DNA of 64,000 nt from Corynebacterium sp. CNJ-954 (GCF_001942345.1 NZ_MKKI01000044.1:175202-239201), one strand, 5' to 3'; positions 1-8,978 are shown, counted from the stretch's first letter. Notes: generated from the sequence alone by a model not told the origin. A program made the numbers and translations.

Positions 1-78
1 CTCGAGTTCGAGCCGACCGATGGAGGCGGTCTCATAGGGACCCTGGGTTTCTGCGGTGTAGAAGTTGTTCTCGATCAT
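1..78 (-). CDS. alpha/beta-hydrolase-like protein, N-terminal fragment
   Basis: Only the first 26 codons lie in the window; the gene runs off the left edge. The start is an ATG preceded by a strong AGGAGG nine bases upstream. The visible N-terminus, MIENNFYTAETQGPYETAS, recalls homoserine O-acetyltransferase-like alpha/beta hydrolases, which often open with a similar NNFYTAET segment before the strand 'IGxLxLE'. That similarity is from memory and no catalytic residue is visible, so function is tentative. It is transcribed divergently from the penicillin-binding protein gene, and the intergenic gap holds a short phased repeat. Confidence 0.45.
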   Translation of the reverse strand, partial: MIENNFYTAETQGPYETASIGRLELE

Positions 79-100
79 GTCCGGTTACCTCCTGGAATAG

Positions 101-130
101 TGCGGAATAAGGCGAAATAAGGCGGAACAA
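101..130. repeat. three tandem 10-bp imperfect repeats
   Basis: Three consecutive decamers of the form (T/G)GCGGAAtAA follow each other exactly: TGCGGAATAA, GGCGAAATAA and GGCGGAACAA. They sit between the divergent start of the partial hydrolase gene and the penicillin-binding protein gene. A 10-bp period puts each copy on the same face of the helix, so a protein-binding array is possible, but a chance A-rich stretch cannot be excluded. Confidence 0.4.
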
Positions 131-236
131 AGGGGCGAGACAGGACCGGTTTCCCGACATTCCTGTTCTAATGCAAAACTACCCTGTTTTCCCTCGCGCC
201 TTGCATCCGTGGGCCCGGAACGGTGAACTTGGACCC

Positions 237-2033
237 ATGAGAACTCCCGCCCGTCGTACCTGTCTGCCCGCGGCAGGGGCCCTCCTGTCCACCGCTGTCC
301 TGCTCGGCGGGTGTTCGGCGCCGTGGAGCGACTCCCCCACCGACGAGTTCATCAACATGGTCAACGAGGGTGACTGGGCCGGTGCCGCCACACAGACCGA
401 CGACCCCGACACCGCGGAGCGCTATCTCGCCGAGCTGGACGACTCCACCGGTGACACCTCCGTACACCTGGACGTTGAGGACGGTACGACGACAACGACC
501 TGGACCGTCCCGTCGGGCGACGAGGTCACCTCCGAGGGAGCGCTGTCCACGACGGACGGTGACGGCGACCCGGTCACGTGGAACCCACGGATCTTCGCCT
601 CGGCGCTGACCCCCGAAACCACGGTGTCCTACTCCGACGACCGCACCTACGACCTTCCCGTCCTCGACGCCCGTAACGACACACAGATGTCGTGGACCAC
701 GGTGACGGTTTTCTCGGCGAGCGCCACCGACGAGATGGCACCGGAACAGCAGGCCTCCGCCATTGCCGACGCGGCCCGTCCGGCGATCAACGACATCGAC
801 GCCGGCGAGATTGCCGCGCAGATCACCGACGCCGGCGGGGACGCGACCACGTTGTTCTCACTCCGGCCCGAGGACGCCGAGAAGGTCACAGGGGCCCTCG
901 ACGACATCGCCGGGGTGAGCTCACGGGAAGAGGGGCGCCTGTTGTCCTCCGACGGAACGTCGTCCCCGGTTGACGGTGATGTGCGTGCGTACTGGGAGAA
1001 ACGTCTCGATGAGACGGCCGGGTGGACGCTGACCACCACCGGTGACGAGGAGCAGGGCCTCGAGGGTGAGATTCTGGGACAGGAGAAGCCTGAAAGCTCC
1101 GATCCGATCCGGACGACCATGGACATGGGGGTCCAGGCCGCCGCGCAACGGGCCCTGGACTCAGAAGACCGCGCTGCGTCGATCGTGGCACTCAACGCCT
1201 CCACCGGGGGCCTCGTCGCCTCCGCCCAGAACGCCGCGGCAGATCGCCAAGGCACCCCCGCGATGACCGGCCAGTTCCCTCCCGGCTCCACGTTCAAGAC
1301 GGTGACCACCGCCGCAGCGCTCGGCCGGGGGACGGTCAGTCCGGACGAGGAGGTCGAGTGCCCCGCCAGTGTCGACGTCGACGGCAGGGTCATTCCCAAT
1401 GACAATGACTTCGACCTGGGGACCGTGCCGATGCACACCGCCTTCGCCGAGTCCTGCAACACCACCCAGGCGTTGATTTCCCGCGGTCTCGAACCGTCGG
1501 ACCTCAAGGACACCGCGGCCCGCCTGGGACTGGGGGTCGACTTCGATGCGCCCGGGATGACGAGCATGACCGGCTCCGTCCCCGTCACCGAGCCCGGGGC
1601 CGCGCGGGTCGAGTCGGCGATCGGCCAGGGCGAGGTACTGGCGTCTCCGTTCGGCCTGGCGCTCATGGAGGCATCGGTCGCCCATGACGGCAGGATGGTC
1701 ACCCCGTCGGTGATCCAGGGTGAAGAGACGACCAGCGACCTGGAGGACGCGGCCCCCGACCCCCTCGATCCTGACGTGGTCGGGGCCCTGCGGTCGATGA
1801 TGCGCGAAGCGGTCACCTCCGGCACAGCCTCCTCGCTCAGCGACATCGACGGATTGGGCGGGAAGACCGGTACCGCCGAAATCGGCGACGGCGACGCCCA
1901 CGGGTGGTTCGTCGGCAGTGTCGGTGACCTCGCATTCTGCGTGTTCATCGAGGGTGCCGACTCCTCTGGACCGGCTGTCGAGATGGCGGGCGACTTCCTG
2001 CGCGACGACGCCATGGACGAGATCACCGGCTAA
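237..2033 (+). CDS. pbp: lipoprotein class B penicillin-binding protein (transpeptidase)
   Basis: Probable D,D-transpeptidase that crosslinks peptidoglycan outside the membrane. The chosen start gives 598 residues with a lipoprotein signal ending in the lipobox LLGGC. An in-frame ATG at 171 would only lengthen the signal, so 237 is preferred. The N-terminal half looks like the NTF2-like/PBP2a-type domain. The penicilloyl-serine domain carries all three active-site motifs: STFK (Ser351, Lys354), SCN (Ser406) and KTG (Lys543, in GGKTGTAE). The architecture matches the corynebacterial Pbp lipoprotein and M. tuberculosis Rv2864c. The following secreted META-type proteins are on the same strand but have their own spacing, and no shared role is shown. 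Confidence 0.9.
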   Translation: MRTPARRTCLPAAGALLSTAVLLGGCSAPWSDSPTDEFINMVNEGDWAGAATQTDDPDTAERYLAELDDSTGDTSVHLDVEDGTTTTTWTVPSGDEVTSEGALSTTDGDGDPVTWNPRIFASALTPETTVSYSDDRTYDLPVLDARNDTQMSWTTVTVFSASATDEMAPEQQASAIADAARPAINDIDAGEIAAQITDAGGDATTLFSLRPEDAEKVTGALDDIAGVSSREEGRLLSSDGTSSPVDGDVRAYWEKRLDETAGWTLTTTGDEEQGLEGEILGQEKPESSDPIRTTMDMGVQAAAQRALDSEDRAASIVALNASTGGLVASAQNAAADRQGTPAMTGQFPPGSTFKTVTTAAALGRGTVSPDEEVECPASVDVDGRVIPNDNDFDLGTVPMHTAFAESCNTTQALISRGLEPSDLKDTAARLGLGVDFDAPGMTSMTGSVPVTEPGAARVESAIGQGEVLASPFGLALMEASVAHDGRMVTPSVIQGEETTSDLEDAAPDPLDPDVVGALRSMMREAVTSGTASSLSDIDGLGGKTGTAEIGDGDAHGWFVGSVGDLAFCVFIEGADSSGPAVEMAGDFLRDDAMDEITG

Positions 2034-2107
2034 CACCCCGATAGCCCGGGGCGATGGAACAGATAACAGAAGCGAGTCTCACCGACCCCACCAAGGAGTG
2101 GAACGTC

Positions 2108-2539
2108 ATGACCCTCACCCGCAAAGTTCTCACCGGAGCAGTCGCTGCGCTGGCCGTCGTCGGACTGGCCGGCACCCCGACCGCTGCCGCGCAGCCGGAG
2201 CTCCCTGGGTCGTCCCTACCCTCGCTCCCCTCTCTGTCCTCCCTTCCTGCAGTTCCGTTCACGGGCACCTGGGTTGACGCGAACCCGACCGGTGGTGCGA
2301 AGGTCACGTTCGACCACGGGCGGATCTCCGGGACGGACGGATGCAACGGCGTCGGTTCGTCGTACACGGTCAACGGCAATGTCGCCGACGTCGATCCTTT
2401 CCTCTCCACGATGATGGCGTGCACCGGACCGTGGAGCCAGTGGCTGCAGGGGGTGTCCACCATCCACCACTACGGCGCGGTACTGGTGGTCCACGGTGAC
2501 GACGGTGGCGTCCTCGGCGTCCTGCGTCCGGCCTTCTGA
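2108..2539 (+). CDS. secreted META/HslJ-like domain protein
   Basis: A 143-residue exported protein. The start is chosen for its AAGGAG ribosome site seven bases upstream; an upstream in-frame ATG at 2054 lacks one. Residues 1-29 form a Sec signal peptide ending AxA (TAAAQ). The mature part holds a META-like core: FTGTWVD, a central 'GxDGCNGxGxxY' and 'STMMACxGPWSQWL'. META/HslJ domains occur in envelope stress proteins, but their activity is not settled. The neighbour immediately downstream is a diverged copy of the same core, so the pair looks like a local duplication. Confidence 0.7.
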   Translation: MTLTRKVLTGAVAALAVVGLAGTPTAAAQPELPGSSLPSLPSLSSLPAVPFTGTWVDANPTGGAKVTFDHGRISGTDGCNGVGSSYTVNGNVADVDPFLSTMMACTGPWSQWLQGVSTIHHYGAVLVVHGDDGGVLGVLRPAF

Positions 2540-2985
2540 TGCGGGCAGGACGCCCGGCCACGGCGCTTGCTGCGGTCCTGCTCGCCGTGGGACTGACGGC
2601 CTGCGGCGGTTCCGATGATCCCGACCCACCCCCGACAACGGAGGCCAGCACCGTGCCCGACACATCACCCGACTCACCGACCGACTTCACCGGCACCTGG
2701 GTGGATCCCGAGGGGAAAGGCTACCTGAGCTTCGACGGCGACGGCGGCATCACCGGCAGTGACGCCTGCAACGGCATCACCACGACCTATTCCGTCGACG
2801 GTGCTACCGCGACGGTGGAGCCGTTCCCCACCACGATGATGGCCTGCGGGGACGGCTGGTCGCAGTGGCTCCTCGGGGTGAGCACCGTGGAACTGGGCGA
2901 CGGAGCGCTCACCGTGCTCGGACGCGACGGTGAGGAGCTCGGCACCCTCGTCCCCGGTACCGTGCCCGGCGGTGAGCCGGAATGA
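2539..2985 (+). CDS. META-like lipoprotein, paralogue of the upstream gene
   Basis: 148 residues. The ATG shares its A with the stop codon of the previous gene (TGATG), which implies translational coupling. The signal peptide ends in a lipobox (LTAC, Cys at about 21), followed by a Pro/Thr/Ser-rich spacer and then a META-like core: FTGTWVD, 'SDACNGITTTY', 'TTMMACGDGWSQWLLGVST'. The core aligns closely with that of the upstream gene, so one copy is predicted to be released and the other lipid-anchored. Function is unknown. Confidence 0.7.
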   Translation: MRAGRPATALAAVLLAVGLTACGGSDDPDPPPTTEASTVPDTSPDSPTDFTGTWVDPEGKGYLSFDGDGGITGSDACNGITTTYSVDGATATVEPFPTTMMACGDGWSQWLLGVSTVELGDGALTVLGRDGEELGTLVPGTVPGGEPE

Positions 2986-2992
2986 CACCGGC

Positions 2993-3850
2993 ATGACGCC
3001 CGTCCGGCTGATCGCCACCGACCTGGACAATACGCTGCTGCGGAGCGACAAGACCGTCAGTGCCCGCACCGTCGCCGCTCTCGAGACGGCGCGTTCGGCC
3101 GGTGTCCGGATCATCCCTGCCACGGCCCGCAACGTCCGCGGGGTCGTGGCGGTCAACGCGCGTACTGGTTTCTCGGACTGGGCTGTCTGCGGCAACGGTG
3201 CCTGTGGTGTCCACCTGGGCAGCGGCGAGGTGCTTTTCTCCGTCGAGACCGCACCGGTGTCCCTTGCGCAGGTGGTCGAGACCGTGCGTGGCCGCTTCCC
3301 CGGTGCCCGTTTCGCCGCCGTCCGGGATCTCGGCGCCCGCTTCGTCGCCGAAAGCGGGTACGCCGAGCTGGCGTCCACCTCGGATCACAGCCGTGACCCG
3401 GCGTCCATGGAACGGGCGGATGCCGGGGAACTCGTCGCGGCGCCGGCGGGCAAACTGGTGTTCCGTCACCCGTCGATCCCTGCTGAGGACCTGTTCGCCG
3501 CTGTGTCCGACGAGGTGGGCAGACTCGGAGGAGTGGAGGTCACACTGTCTGGCGCGCCGTTCGTGGAGGTGATGGCTGCCGGGGTGTCCAAGGCCGCCGG
3601 ACTGGCCCGGTTGTGCTCCCACCTGGGGATCGCCCCGCAGGAGGTGCTGGCCCTCGGCGACGGGTTGAATGACATCGACATGCTGCAGTGGGCAGGTCGG
3701 GGGGTGGCGGTCGCCAATGCAGATCCGGCAGTCCTCGCCATCGCCGACGAGATCACCGCGGGTGCGGACGATGACGGGGTCGCGGAGGTACTCGAGCAGG
3801 TCAGCAAACACCTCAACAACAGCGTGACAGGACCTCGGCGACTGTCCTGA
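2993..3850 (+). CDS. Cof-type HAD-superfamily hydrolase
   Basis: Probable cytoplasmic phosphatase of the Cof/YidA type, 285 residues. HAD motif I is DLDNTLL near residue 9, with both aspartates present. Motif II is the threonine in 'IIPATARN' (about residue 40). Motif III and IV are a lysine in the 'AGVSKAAG' region and GDGLNDIDML, with the usual Asp pair. The segment between is the cap domain. Substrates of this family are usually sugar or cofactor phosphates and cannot be read from sequence. The C-terminal 38 bases overlap the end of the convergent MocR gene. Confidence 0.85.
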   Translation: MTPVRLIATDLDNTLLRSDKTVSARTVAALETARSAGVRIIPATARNVRGVVAVNARTGFSDWAVCGNGACGVHLGSGEVLFSVETAPVSLAQVVETVRGRFPGARFAAVRDLGARFVAESGYAELASTSDHSRDPASMERADAGELVAAPAGKLVFRHPSIPAEDLFAAVSDEVGRLGGVEVTLSGAPFVEVMAAGVSKAAGLARLCSHLGIAPQEVLALGDGLNDIDMLQWAGRGVAVANADPAVLAIADEITAGADDDGVAEVLEQVSKHLNNSVTGPRRLS

Positions 3851-5258
3851 CCGCCGGGTCGAACCGCCCGGGGTCGGGTCCGGCGAAATTGAGCCGGACG
3901 AACTTTCCGGTGGGTTCCGCGGGGAACAGGCCGTCGCCGGAGGCGATCATCACCCCGGCGCGTTCGCAGTCGATGACCAGCCGGTGCAGATCGGTCGTGT
4001 CGGGCAACCGCACCCACAGGTTCAGTCCCCCGCCGGGCACCCCGCAGAGCACTGCGTCCGGAAGATGGGTGTGGACGGCGTCGACCAGGAGATCGCGTCG
4101 GGAGCGCAGCTGGCCCCGTAACGACGCCCGGTGGGTCCGCCATGCCGGTTGACTGACGACATCCAGGGCTGCCGACTGGAGCAGTGAGCTGACGTACATT
4201 GCCGATGCAGTGACATTGGCGCGGATCCGTTCACCCACAGGTCCCCGGGCGACGACGGCGCCCACCCGTAACGCCGGGGAGACGCTCTTGGTCAGGGAGC
4301 GCAGGTAGACCACCCTCCCCGCATCGTCCTGGGCCGCCAGCGGCGCCGGCTCGGGGTCGTCGCCCATACCGAAATCACGGGCCCAGTCGTCTTCGATGAG
4401 GAAGGCTCCGTGACGGGCGAGAACGTCGGTGATCTCGCGGCGTCGGGACGGTGACCAGGTGACCCCGGTGGGGTTGGCGTAACGCGGTTGGGCGTAGAAG
4501 GCGCGGGCACCGGTGCGGGCGAGTGTCCTGCCGAGTTCAACGGGGTCCGGGCCATCGTCACCGCCCACCGCCGGAACCAGCCGGACCCCGGATTCACCGG
4601 CGGCGAGGATTGCGCCCCAGTAGGTGGGTGACTCGATGACCACCGGGTCTCCGGGTGCGGCGACTGCGCGGAAAATCGCCGCGAGGCCGGACTGGGTACC
4701 GGGAAGGACGGTGACATCGGCGGCTGCGGCCGGTGGCGTCCCGGCAGGGGCGTACTGGCCGAGTTCGTGTGCGAACCATTGACGGAGTTCCGGGATCCCG
4801 GCGCGCGGGGCCGCCGTGACCGCGGCGTCGCTCCGTGCGGCGCGGGCCAGGGACTGACGTACGAGTTTCTCCGGTAACAGCCTGCGGTCGGGGTAACCGT
4901 TGTGCAGACTGACGGCATCTTCGGGGGTGGGGCGCAGTGGTCCGTCCTCACTGCCACCGGGGGCGGCTGTCGTCGCTCCGACAGAGGTGGCGGCACCGAG
5001 CGCACCGGCCTGCCAGGAGTAGTCGGCGGGGTGGAGTCGACGACCGGACGACCCTGCGGCGACGAAGGTGCCGACGCCGGGCCGGGTCTCCACCAGGCCT
5101 TCGGCAGTCAGGGCGCGCAGGGCCGACTGGACGGTTCCCGGACCGACCCCGTGGTCGCGGACGAGCGCCCGGGTGGAGGGCAGTGTGGTTCCGGCCGTGC
5201 GGCCCTCGATCCACTGCCGGAGTTCCGCCACCAGCCGGGCACTGCTACTCTGAGACAT
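3813..5258 (-). CDS. MocR-type transcriptional regulator (GntR helix-turn-helix plus aminotransferase fold)
   Basis: 481-residue regulator. Residues 1-75 form a GntR winged helix ('LPSTRALVRDHGVGPGTVQ', then EGLVETRPGVGTF). The rest is a fold-type I aminotransferase-like domain that should bind PLP through Lys324 (LTKSVSPALRVG). MocR proteins sense PLP or an amino-compound adduct of it. The open frame extends far upstream, but homology begins at the chosen ATG, which overlaps the start codon of the divergent exporter gene. A -10-like TACTAT lies eight bases before the ATG, suggesting a leaderless or nearly leaderless mRNA. Its likely targets are the divergent EamA exporter and aminotransferase genes (inference from context). 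Confidence 0.85.
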   Translation of the reverse strand: MSQSSSARLVAELRQWIEGRTAGTTLPSTRALVRDHGVGPGTVQSALRALTAEGLVETRPGVGTFVAAGSSGRRLHPADYSWQAGALGAATSVGATTAAPGGSEDGPLRPTPEDAVSLHNGYPDRRLLPEKLVRQSLARAARSDAAVTAAPRAGIPELRQWFAHELGQYAPAGTPPAAAADVTVLPGTQSGLAAIFRAVAAPGDPVVIESPTYWGAILAAGESGVRLVPAVGGDDGPDPVELGRTLARTGARAFYAQPRYANPTGVTWSPSRRREITDVLARHGAFLIEDDWARDFGMGDDPEPAPLAAQDDAGRVVYLRSLTKSVSPALRVGAVVARGPVGERIRANVTASAMYVSSLLQSAALDVVSQPAWRTHRASLRGQLRSRRDLLVDAVHTHLPDAVLCGVPGGGLNLWVRLPDTTDLHRLVIDCERAGVMIASGDGLFPAEPTGKFVRLNFAGPDPGRFDPAVRTVAEVLSRCC

Positions 5259-5280
5259 GAAGGTTAATAGTAGCGCTACT
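5246..5280. promoter_or_regulatory. bidirectional leaderless promoter with palindromic operator candidate
   Basis: Plus strand: TACTCT (5246-5251) lies five bases before the exporter ATG. Minus strand: TACTAT lies eight bases before the MocR ATG. The two ATGs overlap by two bases. A perfect 12-bp palindrome, AGTAGCGCTACT (5269-5280), lies within codons 5-8 of the exporter and overlaps the minus-strand -10. A regulator bound there would block MocR initiation directly, so autoregulation is the simplest reading (inference). Confidence 0.5.
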
Positions 5281-6225
5281 GGTGATAACGGTCCACCGAT
5301 ACTGCCGTCGGGACTGTGGTGGGGAGCGCTCGGCGTCTTCGCCTTCTCTCTTACGGTCCCGCTCACCCGGGTCGCTGTCACCGGTGGACTCTCCCCGGTG
5401 TTCACCGGCACCGGACGGGCCGTCATCGCCGGGCTGCTCGCCGCCCTCCTGCTCCTGGTCGCCGGACGCCACCGCCGACGTCCGCGGGCCCACCAGTGGT
5501 GGCGGCTCTGCCTGGTCACCGGCGGCGTGGTCATCGGATTCCCCGTGTGCACCTCCCTGGCGTTGCAGGACGTCCCGGCCGCCCACGGTGCCGTGGTCAT
5601 CGCGGCGCTGCCTGCAGCCACCGCTGCCGTCACGGTCCTGCGTACCGGCGAACGTGCCGGAGCCCGTTTCTGGTGTGCCGCCGTTCTCGGAGCTGCCGCG
5701 GCCGCGGCAGCCGGCATCCTCCACGGCGGCAACGGTGCCGGAGGGGGTCTCCATACCGCGGACCTCCTTCTCCTCACCGCCGTCATCACCGGTGCTGTCG
5801 GGTACGCGGAAGGAGGCCTGCTCTCACGGGACCTCGGGTCCTGGCAGACCATCTGCTGGGCTCTGGTGCTGGGACTGCCGGTGATGACGGTCCTCGCCGC
5901 CGCAAGCGCGCCGGGTTCCGCGGCCGCCTGGTCTGCGGTCGACGCCGACGCCTGGGCGGCCTTCGGCTATCTCAGCCTGGTGAGCATGTTCCTGGGGTTC
6001 TTCGCCTGGTACCGCGGACTCGCACTCGGTCCCATGCTCCAGGTCAGTCAGGTGCAGCTGATTCAACCGCTGCTCAGCATCGCCTGGGCCGCCCTCCTGC
6101 TGAAAGAACATGTCACTCTGCCCACCCTGTTCAGTGGACTGCTCGTCATCGCCTGTGCGACAACCGCCGTACGCGCACGTAACACACCGCCCCGATTTCA
6201 CCCCGTCTTGGAGGAAACACCGTGA
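5257..6225 (+). CDS. EamA/DMT-superfamily transporter
   Basis: Ten-helix drug/metabolite-type exporter, 322 residues, with two EamA repeats. The first repeat begins 'LWWGALGVFAFSLTVPLTRVA' in outline, and the second ends 'LLSIAWAALLLKEHVTLPT', the glutamate-bearing segment typical of the family. There is no ribosome site before the ATG; a TACTCT -10 box five bases upstream supports leaderless expression. The gene is divergent from a MocR regulator and overlaps the following aminotransferase by four bases (GTGA). Export of an amino acid or related amine is likely, but the substrate is not known. Confidence 0.8.
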   Translation: MKVNSSATGDNGPPILPSGLWWGALGVFAFSLTVPLTRVAVTGGLSPVFTGTGRAVIAGLLAALLLLVAGRHRRRPRAHQWWRLCLVTGGVVIGFPVCTSLALQDVPAAHGAVVIAALPAATAAVTVLRTGERAGARFWCAAVLGAAAAAAAGILHGGNGAGGGLHTADLLLLTAVITGAVGYAEGGLLSRDLGSWQTICWALVLGLPVMTVLAAASAPGSAAAWSAVDADAWAAFGYLSLVSMFLGFFAWYRGLALGPMLQVSQVQLIQPLLSIAWAALLLKEHVTLPTLFSGLLVIACATTAVRARNTPPRFHPVLEETP

Positions 6226-7466
6226 ACCACACCAGAAAGACCGTCCGTCAGTCCTCGAAGCTCCGCAACGTCCTCTACGAGATCCGCGGCCCCGTCGCTG
6301 CCCGTGCCGCAAAGATGGAACGCTCCGGGATAGACGTCCTGAAGCTCAACATCGGCAACCCGCAACCCTTCGGCTTCACCGCGCCCCCGCTGATCACCGC
6401 GGAGATGTCACGGACGCTGTCCGACTCCCACGGGTACTCGGACTCCCACGGCATCCCCGCTGCGCTGGATGCGGTGGCCGCACGCTACGCCGCGGTCCCG
6501 GGCTTCTCCGAGCTACGACGGGAAGACGTCTACCTCGGCAACGGTGTCAGTGAACTGATCACCATGACCTGCCAGGCCCTCGTCGACAACGGTGACGAGA
6601 TCCTCATCCCCGCACCCGACTACCCGTTGTGGACCGCAATGGTCACCCTCGCCGGCGGCTCCCCCGTGCATTACACCTGCGATGAGCATGACGGCTGGAA
6701 CCCGGACCTGAGTGACATGGAGTCCCGCATCACCGACCGCACTACGGCGGTCGTGGTGATCAACCCGAACAATCCCACCGGTGCGGTCTATCCACGGCAC
6801 ATCCTGGAGGGCATCGCCGACATCGCCCGGCGGCACAGCCTCACGCTGCTGGTGGACGAGATCTACGACGAGATCACCTATGACGGAACAGCCCACACCC
6901 ACCTCGCCGCCGTCGCCCCGGACGTACTGACACTGTCGTACTCCGGACTGTCGAAGAGCAGCCGTCTGGCCGGCTACCGCGCCGGGTGGATGGTGGTGAC
7001 CGGCCCGAAGGACCACGCCACGGACTTCCTGCACGGGCTGGACCTCATGGCGTCAACACGCCTGTGCCCTAATGTCCCCGGACAGCACGCAGTGGTGGCT
7101 GCGCTTGGTGGCAGTGGACGTGGCGCCGACCACTCCATTGCAGACCTCACCGGGTCGGATGGACGGCTCACCCGGCAGCGGGATGTGGTGGACACTGCGT
7201 TGAACAGCATGGACGGCGTGAGCTGCGTGACCCCGCGTGGCGCACTGTACGCCTTCCCACGGCTCGACCCGGACGTCCATGACATCCGGGACGACGAACA
7301 ATTCGTCATGGACCTGCTGGAACGCGAGCACATCCTGCTGGTCCACGGCACCGGCTTCAACTGGCCGACCCCGGATCACCTGCGCATCGTCCTGCTGCCG
7401 GAGGAAGAAGTACTGGCCACAGCGATGGAACGGCTCGGTAACTTTCTGGGCGACTACCGGCAGTAG
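6222..7466 (+). CDS. alaT: PLP-dependent aminotransferase, AlaT-like
   Basis: Fold-type I aminotransferase of 414 residues, closest in motifs to AlaT-type alanine/valine aminotransferases ('LKLNIGNPQPFGF', 'VVVINPNNPTGAVY', 'LLVDEIYDEITYDG', 'SYSGLSKSSRLAGYRAGW'). The PLP-binding lysine is Lys245, and the arginine of RLAGYRAGW would hold the PLP phosphate or substrate carboxylate. The GTG start overlaps the exporter stop codon (GTGA) and has GGAGGAA upstream, so the two genes are co-translated. The operon pairs an amino-group transferase with an exporter under a MocR regulator. The exact substrate is inferred only, and a second alaT may exist elsewhere. Confidence 0.8.
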   Translation: MNHTRKTVRQSSKLRNVLYEIRGPVAARAAKMERSGIDVLKLNIGNPQPFGFTAPPLITAEMSRTLSDSHGYSDSHGIPAALDAVAARYAAVPGFSELRREDVYLGNGVSELITMTCQALVDNGDEILIPAPDYPLWTAMVTLAGGSPVHYTCDEHDGWNPDLSDMESRITDRTTAVVVINPNNPTGAVYPRHILEGIADIARRHSLTLLVDEIYDEITYDGTAHTHLAAVAPDVLTLSYSGLSKSSRLAGYRAGWMVVTGPKDHATDFLHGLDLMASTRLCPNVPGQHAVVAALGGSGRGADHSIADLTGSDGRLTRQRDVVDTALNSMDGVSCVTPRGALYAFPRLDPDVHDIRDDEQFVMDLLEREHILLVHGTGFNWPTPDHLRIVLLPEEEVLATAMERLGNFLGDYRQ

Positions 7467-7491
7467 GTTCAGATGGTCCGGGCCGGTCGTG

Positions 7492-8466
7492 TCACGTCGC
7501 CCGGCGGAAACTACGTCGGTATGACGTGGGGGTGACTCCTACCTGAGCAAACACGTGTCGACGCATGTTCGTCGCCGAACCGAGCCCGGTTCGTCGGGCG
7601 ATGGCATCGACGGTGAGGTCACTGACCTCAAGGAGCCGTCGAGCCTCTGTCACGCGTTGGCGGTTGAGCCACGCGGCGGGCGACTCCCCGAACTCGCCCG
7701 TGAACCGTCGCTGGAAATGCCGCAAGGACATCCCCGCCTCGCTGGCGCAGTCGGCGACAGTCAACGGTTCAGCCAGATGCTCGGTCATCCATTGGACCAC
7801 CGGTGCCAAACCCACACCCGGTTTCGGGGTCGGATGCTCAATGAACTGGGCCTGACCGCCGGTCCGGTGCGGTGCCACCACCATCCTCCGCGCGATACGC
7901 GCAGCAACGTCCTCTCCCATGTCACAGCGCACCAGGTGCAGACAAAGATCGATTCCGGCAGCAACACCGGCGCTGGTGGCGATGTCGCCGTGGTCGATGT
8001 ACAGGACTCCGGGATCGACCGTGACCGCCGGGTAGCTGCTCCGCAGTTCCCCGGTACGACACCAGTGTGTGGTCGCAGACCGGCCATCGAGTAGACCCGC
8101 AGCAGCAAGCGCAAATGCACCGGTGCAGATCGACACGACCCGAACCCCGCCCTCCGGAGCGCGTCGCAGCAGGTCGAGCACTCGCTTCATCGCCGGATCA
8201 GCAATATCGAGGTGACTGTTGAATCCCGGGACGATCACGGTGTCCGCGTGCAAGATCTCCTCCGGACCTGCAACATCCCCGATGGTGAAGCCGGTGGAAC
8301 TCGACACCTCTCCAGGAACGGCCCCACTGACCGTGACCTGGTATTCGTCCTCGCCGCGGAACCCGAAAACCTGCGCCGCGGTCGACAGATCGAAGGCGAC
8401 AACCTCAGGAAAAGCGAGGATCACCACCCGATGTGCACGGGATTGCTGGCGTGAACTGTTCGACAC
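7492..8466 (-). CDS. GlxA-type regulator: DJ-1/PfpI domain plus AraC helix-turn-helix
   Basis: 324 residues. Residues 10-190 form a DJ-1/PfpI-like class I amidotransferase fold with the nucleophile-elbow sequence '[19 protein letters not shown]'. The C-terminal 100 residues form an AraC DNA-binding domain ('[21 protein letters not shown]', '[12 protein letters not shown]', '[17 protein letters not shown]'). Such proteins activate catabolic operons in response to small molecules. The GTG start leaves 53 bases to the divergent DUF1348 gene, so that gene and the DJ-1 gene after it are the likely targets. Confidence 0.85.
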   Translation of the reverse strand: MSNSSRQQSRAHRVVILAFPEVVAFDLSTAAQVFGFRGEDEYQVTVSGAVPGEVSSSTGFTIGDVAGPEEILHADTVIVPGFNSHLDIADPAMKRVLDLLRRAPEGGVRVVSICTGAFALAAAGLLDGRSATTHWCRTGELRSSYPAVTVDPGVLYIDHGDIATSAGVAAGIDLCLHLVRCDMGEDVAARIARRMVVAPHRTGGQAQFIEHPTPKPGVGLAPVVQWMTEHLAEPLTVADCASEAGMSLRHFQRRFTGEFGESPAAWLNRQRVTEARRLLEVSDLTVDAIARRTGLGSATNMRRHVFAQVGVTPTSYRRSFRRAT

Positions 8467-8519
8467 AGGTCATTTATGCCACTCACCCGCGTCGAAGTCC
8501 ACACCGTAGCGTGAACCGT

Positions 8520-8978
8520 ATGACATCCGAGACAAAAGACCTGGTGAGGCCACCGCTGCCTCCCTTCACGCGAGAGAATGCAGTCGCCAAGGTGCAGGCC
8601 GCTGAAGACGCATGGAATTCCCGCGATCCGGAGCGTGTGGCACTGGCTTACACACCTGACACCAACTGGCGGAACCGGAGTGAAAACATCGTCGGCCGTG
8701 GTGCGGTCATCCGCTTTCTCACCGAGAAATGGAACCGGGAGCTGGATTACCGGCTCCGCAAGAATCTCTGGGCGTTCGACGGTAACAGGATCGCCGTGCG
8801 ATTCCAGTACGAGTGGCACGACCGCGACGGTCAGTGGTGGCGGTCCTACGGGAATGAACTGTGGGAGTTCAACACTCACGGCCTGATGCGGCAACGCGAG
8901 GCCAGTATTAACGATCTCGCTATCGTCGAAACCGACCTGCGAGTGACACCGGGAGAAGGGGTGGTCCCGACATGGTGA
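8520..8978 (+). CDS. DUF1348 / SnoaL-like (NTF2-fold) protein
   Basis: 152 residues, cytoplasmic, with features of DUF1348: '[21 protein letters not shown]' in outline, '[10 protein letters not shown]', '[16 protein letters not shown]', '[21 protein letters not shown]'. The NTF2-like cone fold usually binds a small hydrophobic ligand. Members are mostly uncharacterised. A TAGCGT -10 box seven bases before the ATG suggests leaderless translation. The gene overlaps the downstream DJ-1/PfpI gene (ATGGTGA) and is divergent from a GlxA-type regulator. Confidence 0.8.
   Translation: MTSETKDLVRPPLPPFTRENAVAKVQAAEDAWNSRDPERVALAYTPDTNWRNRSENIVGRGAVIRFLTEKWNRELDYRLRKNLWAFDGNRIAVRFQYEWHDRDGQWWRSYGNELWEFNTHGLMRQREASINDLAIVETDLRVTPGEGVVPTW

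Noticed and set aside
647..2026. 459-codon minus-strand frame inside the penicillin-binding protein gene
   Set aside because: Antisense shadow; the plus strand has all three transpeptidase motifs.
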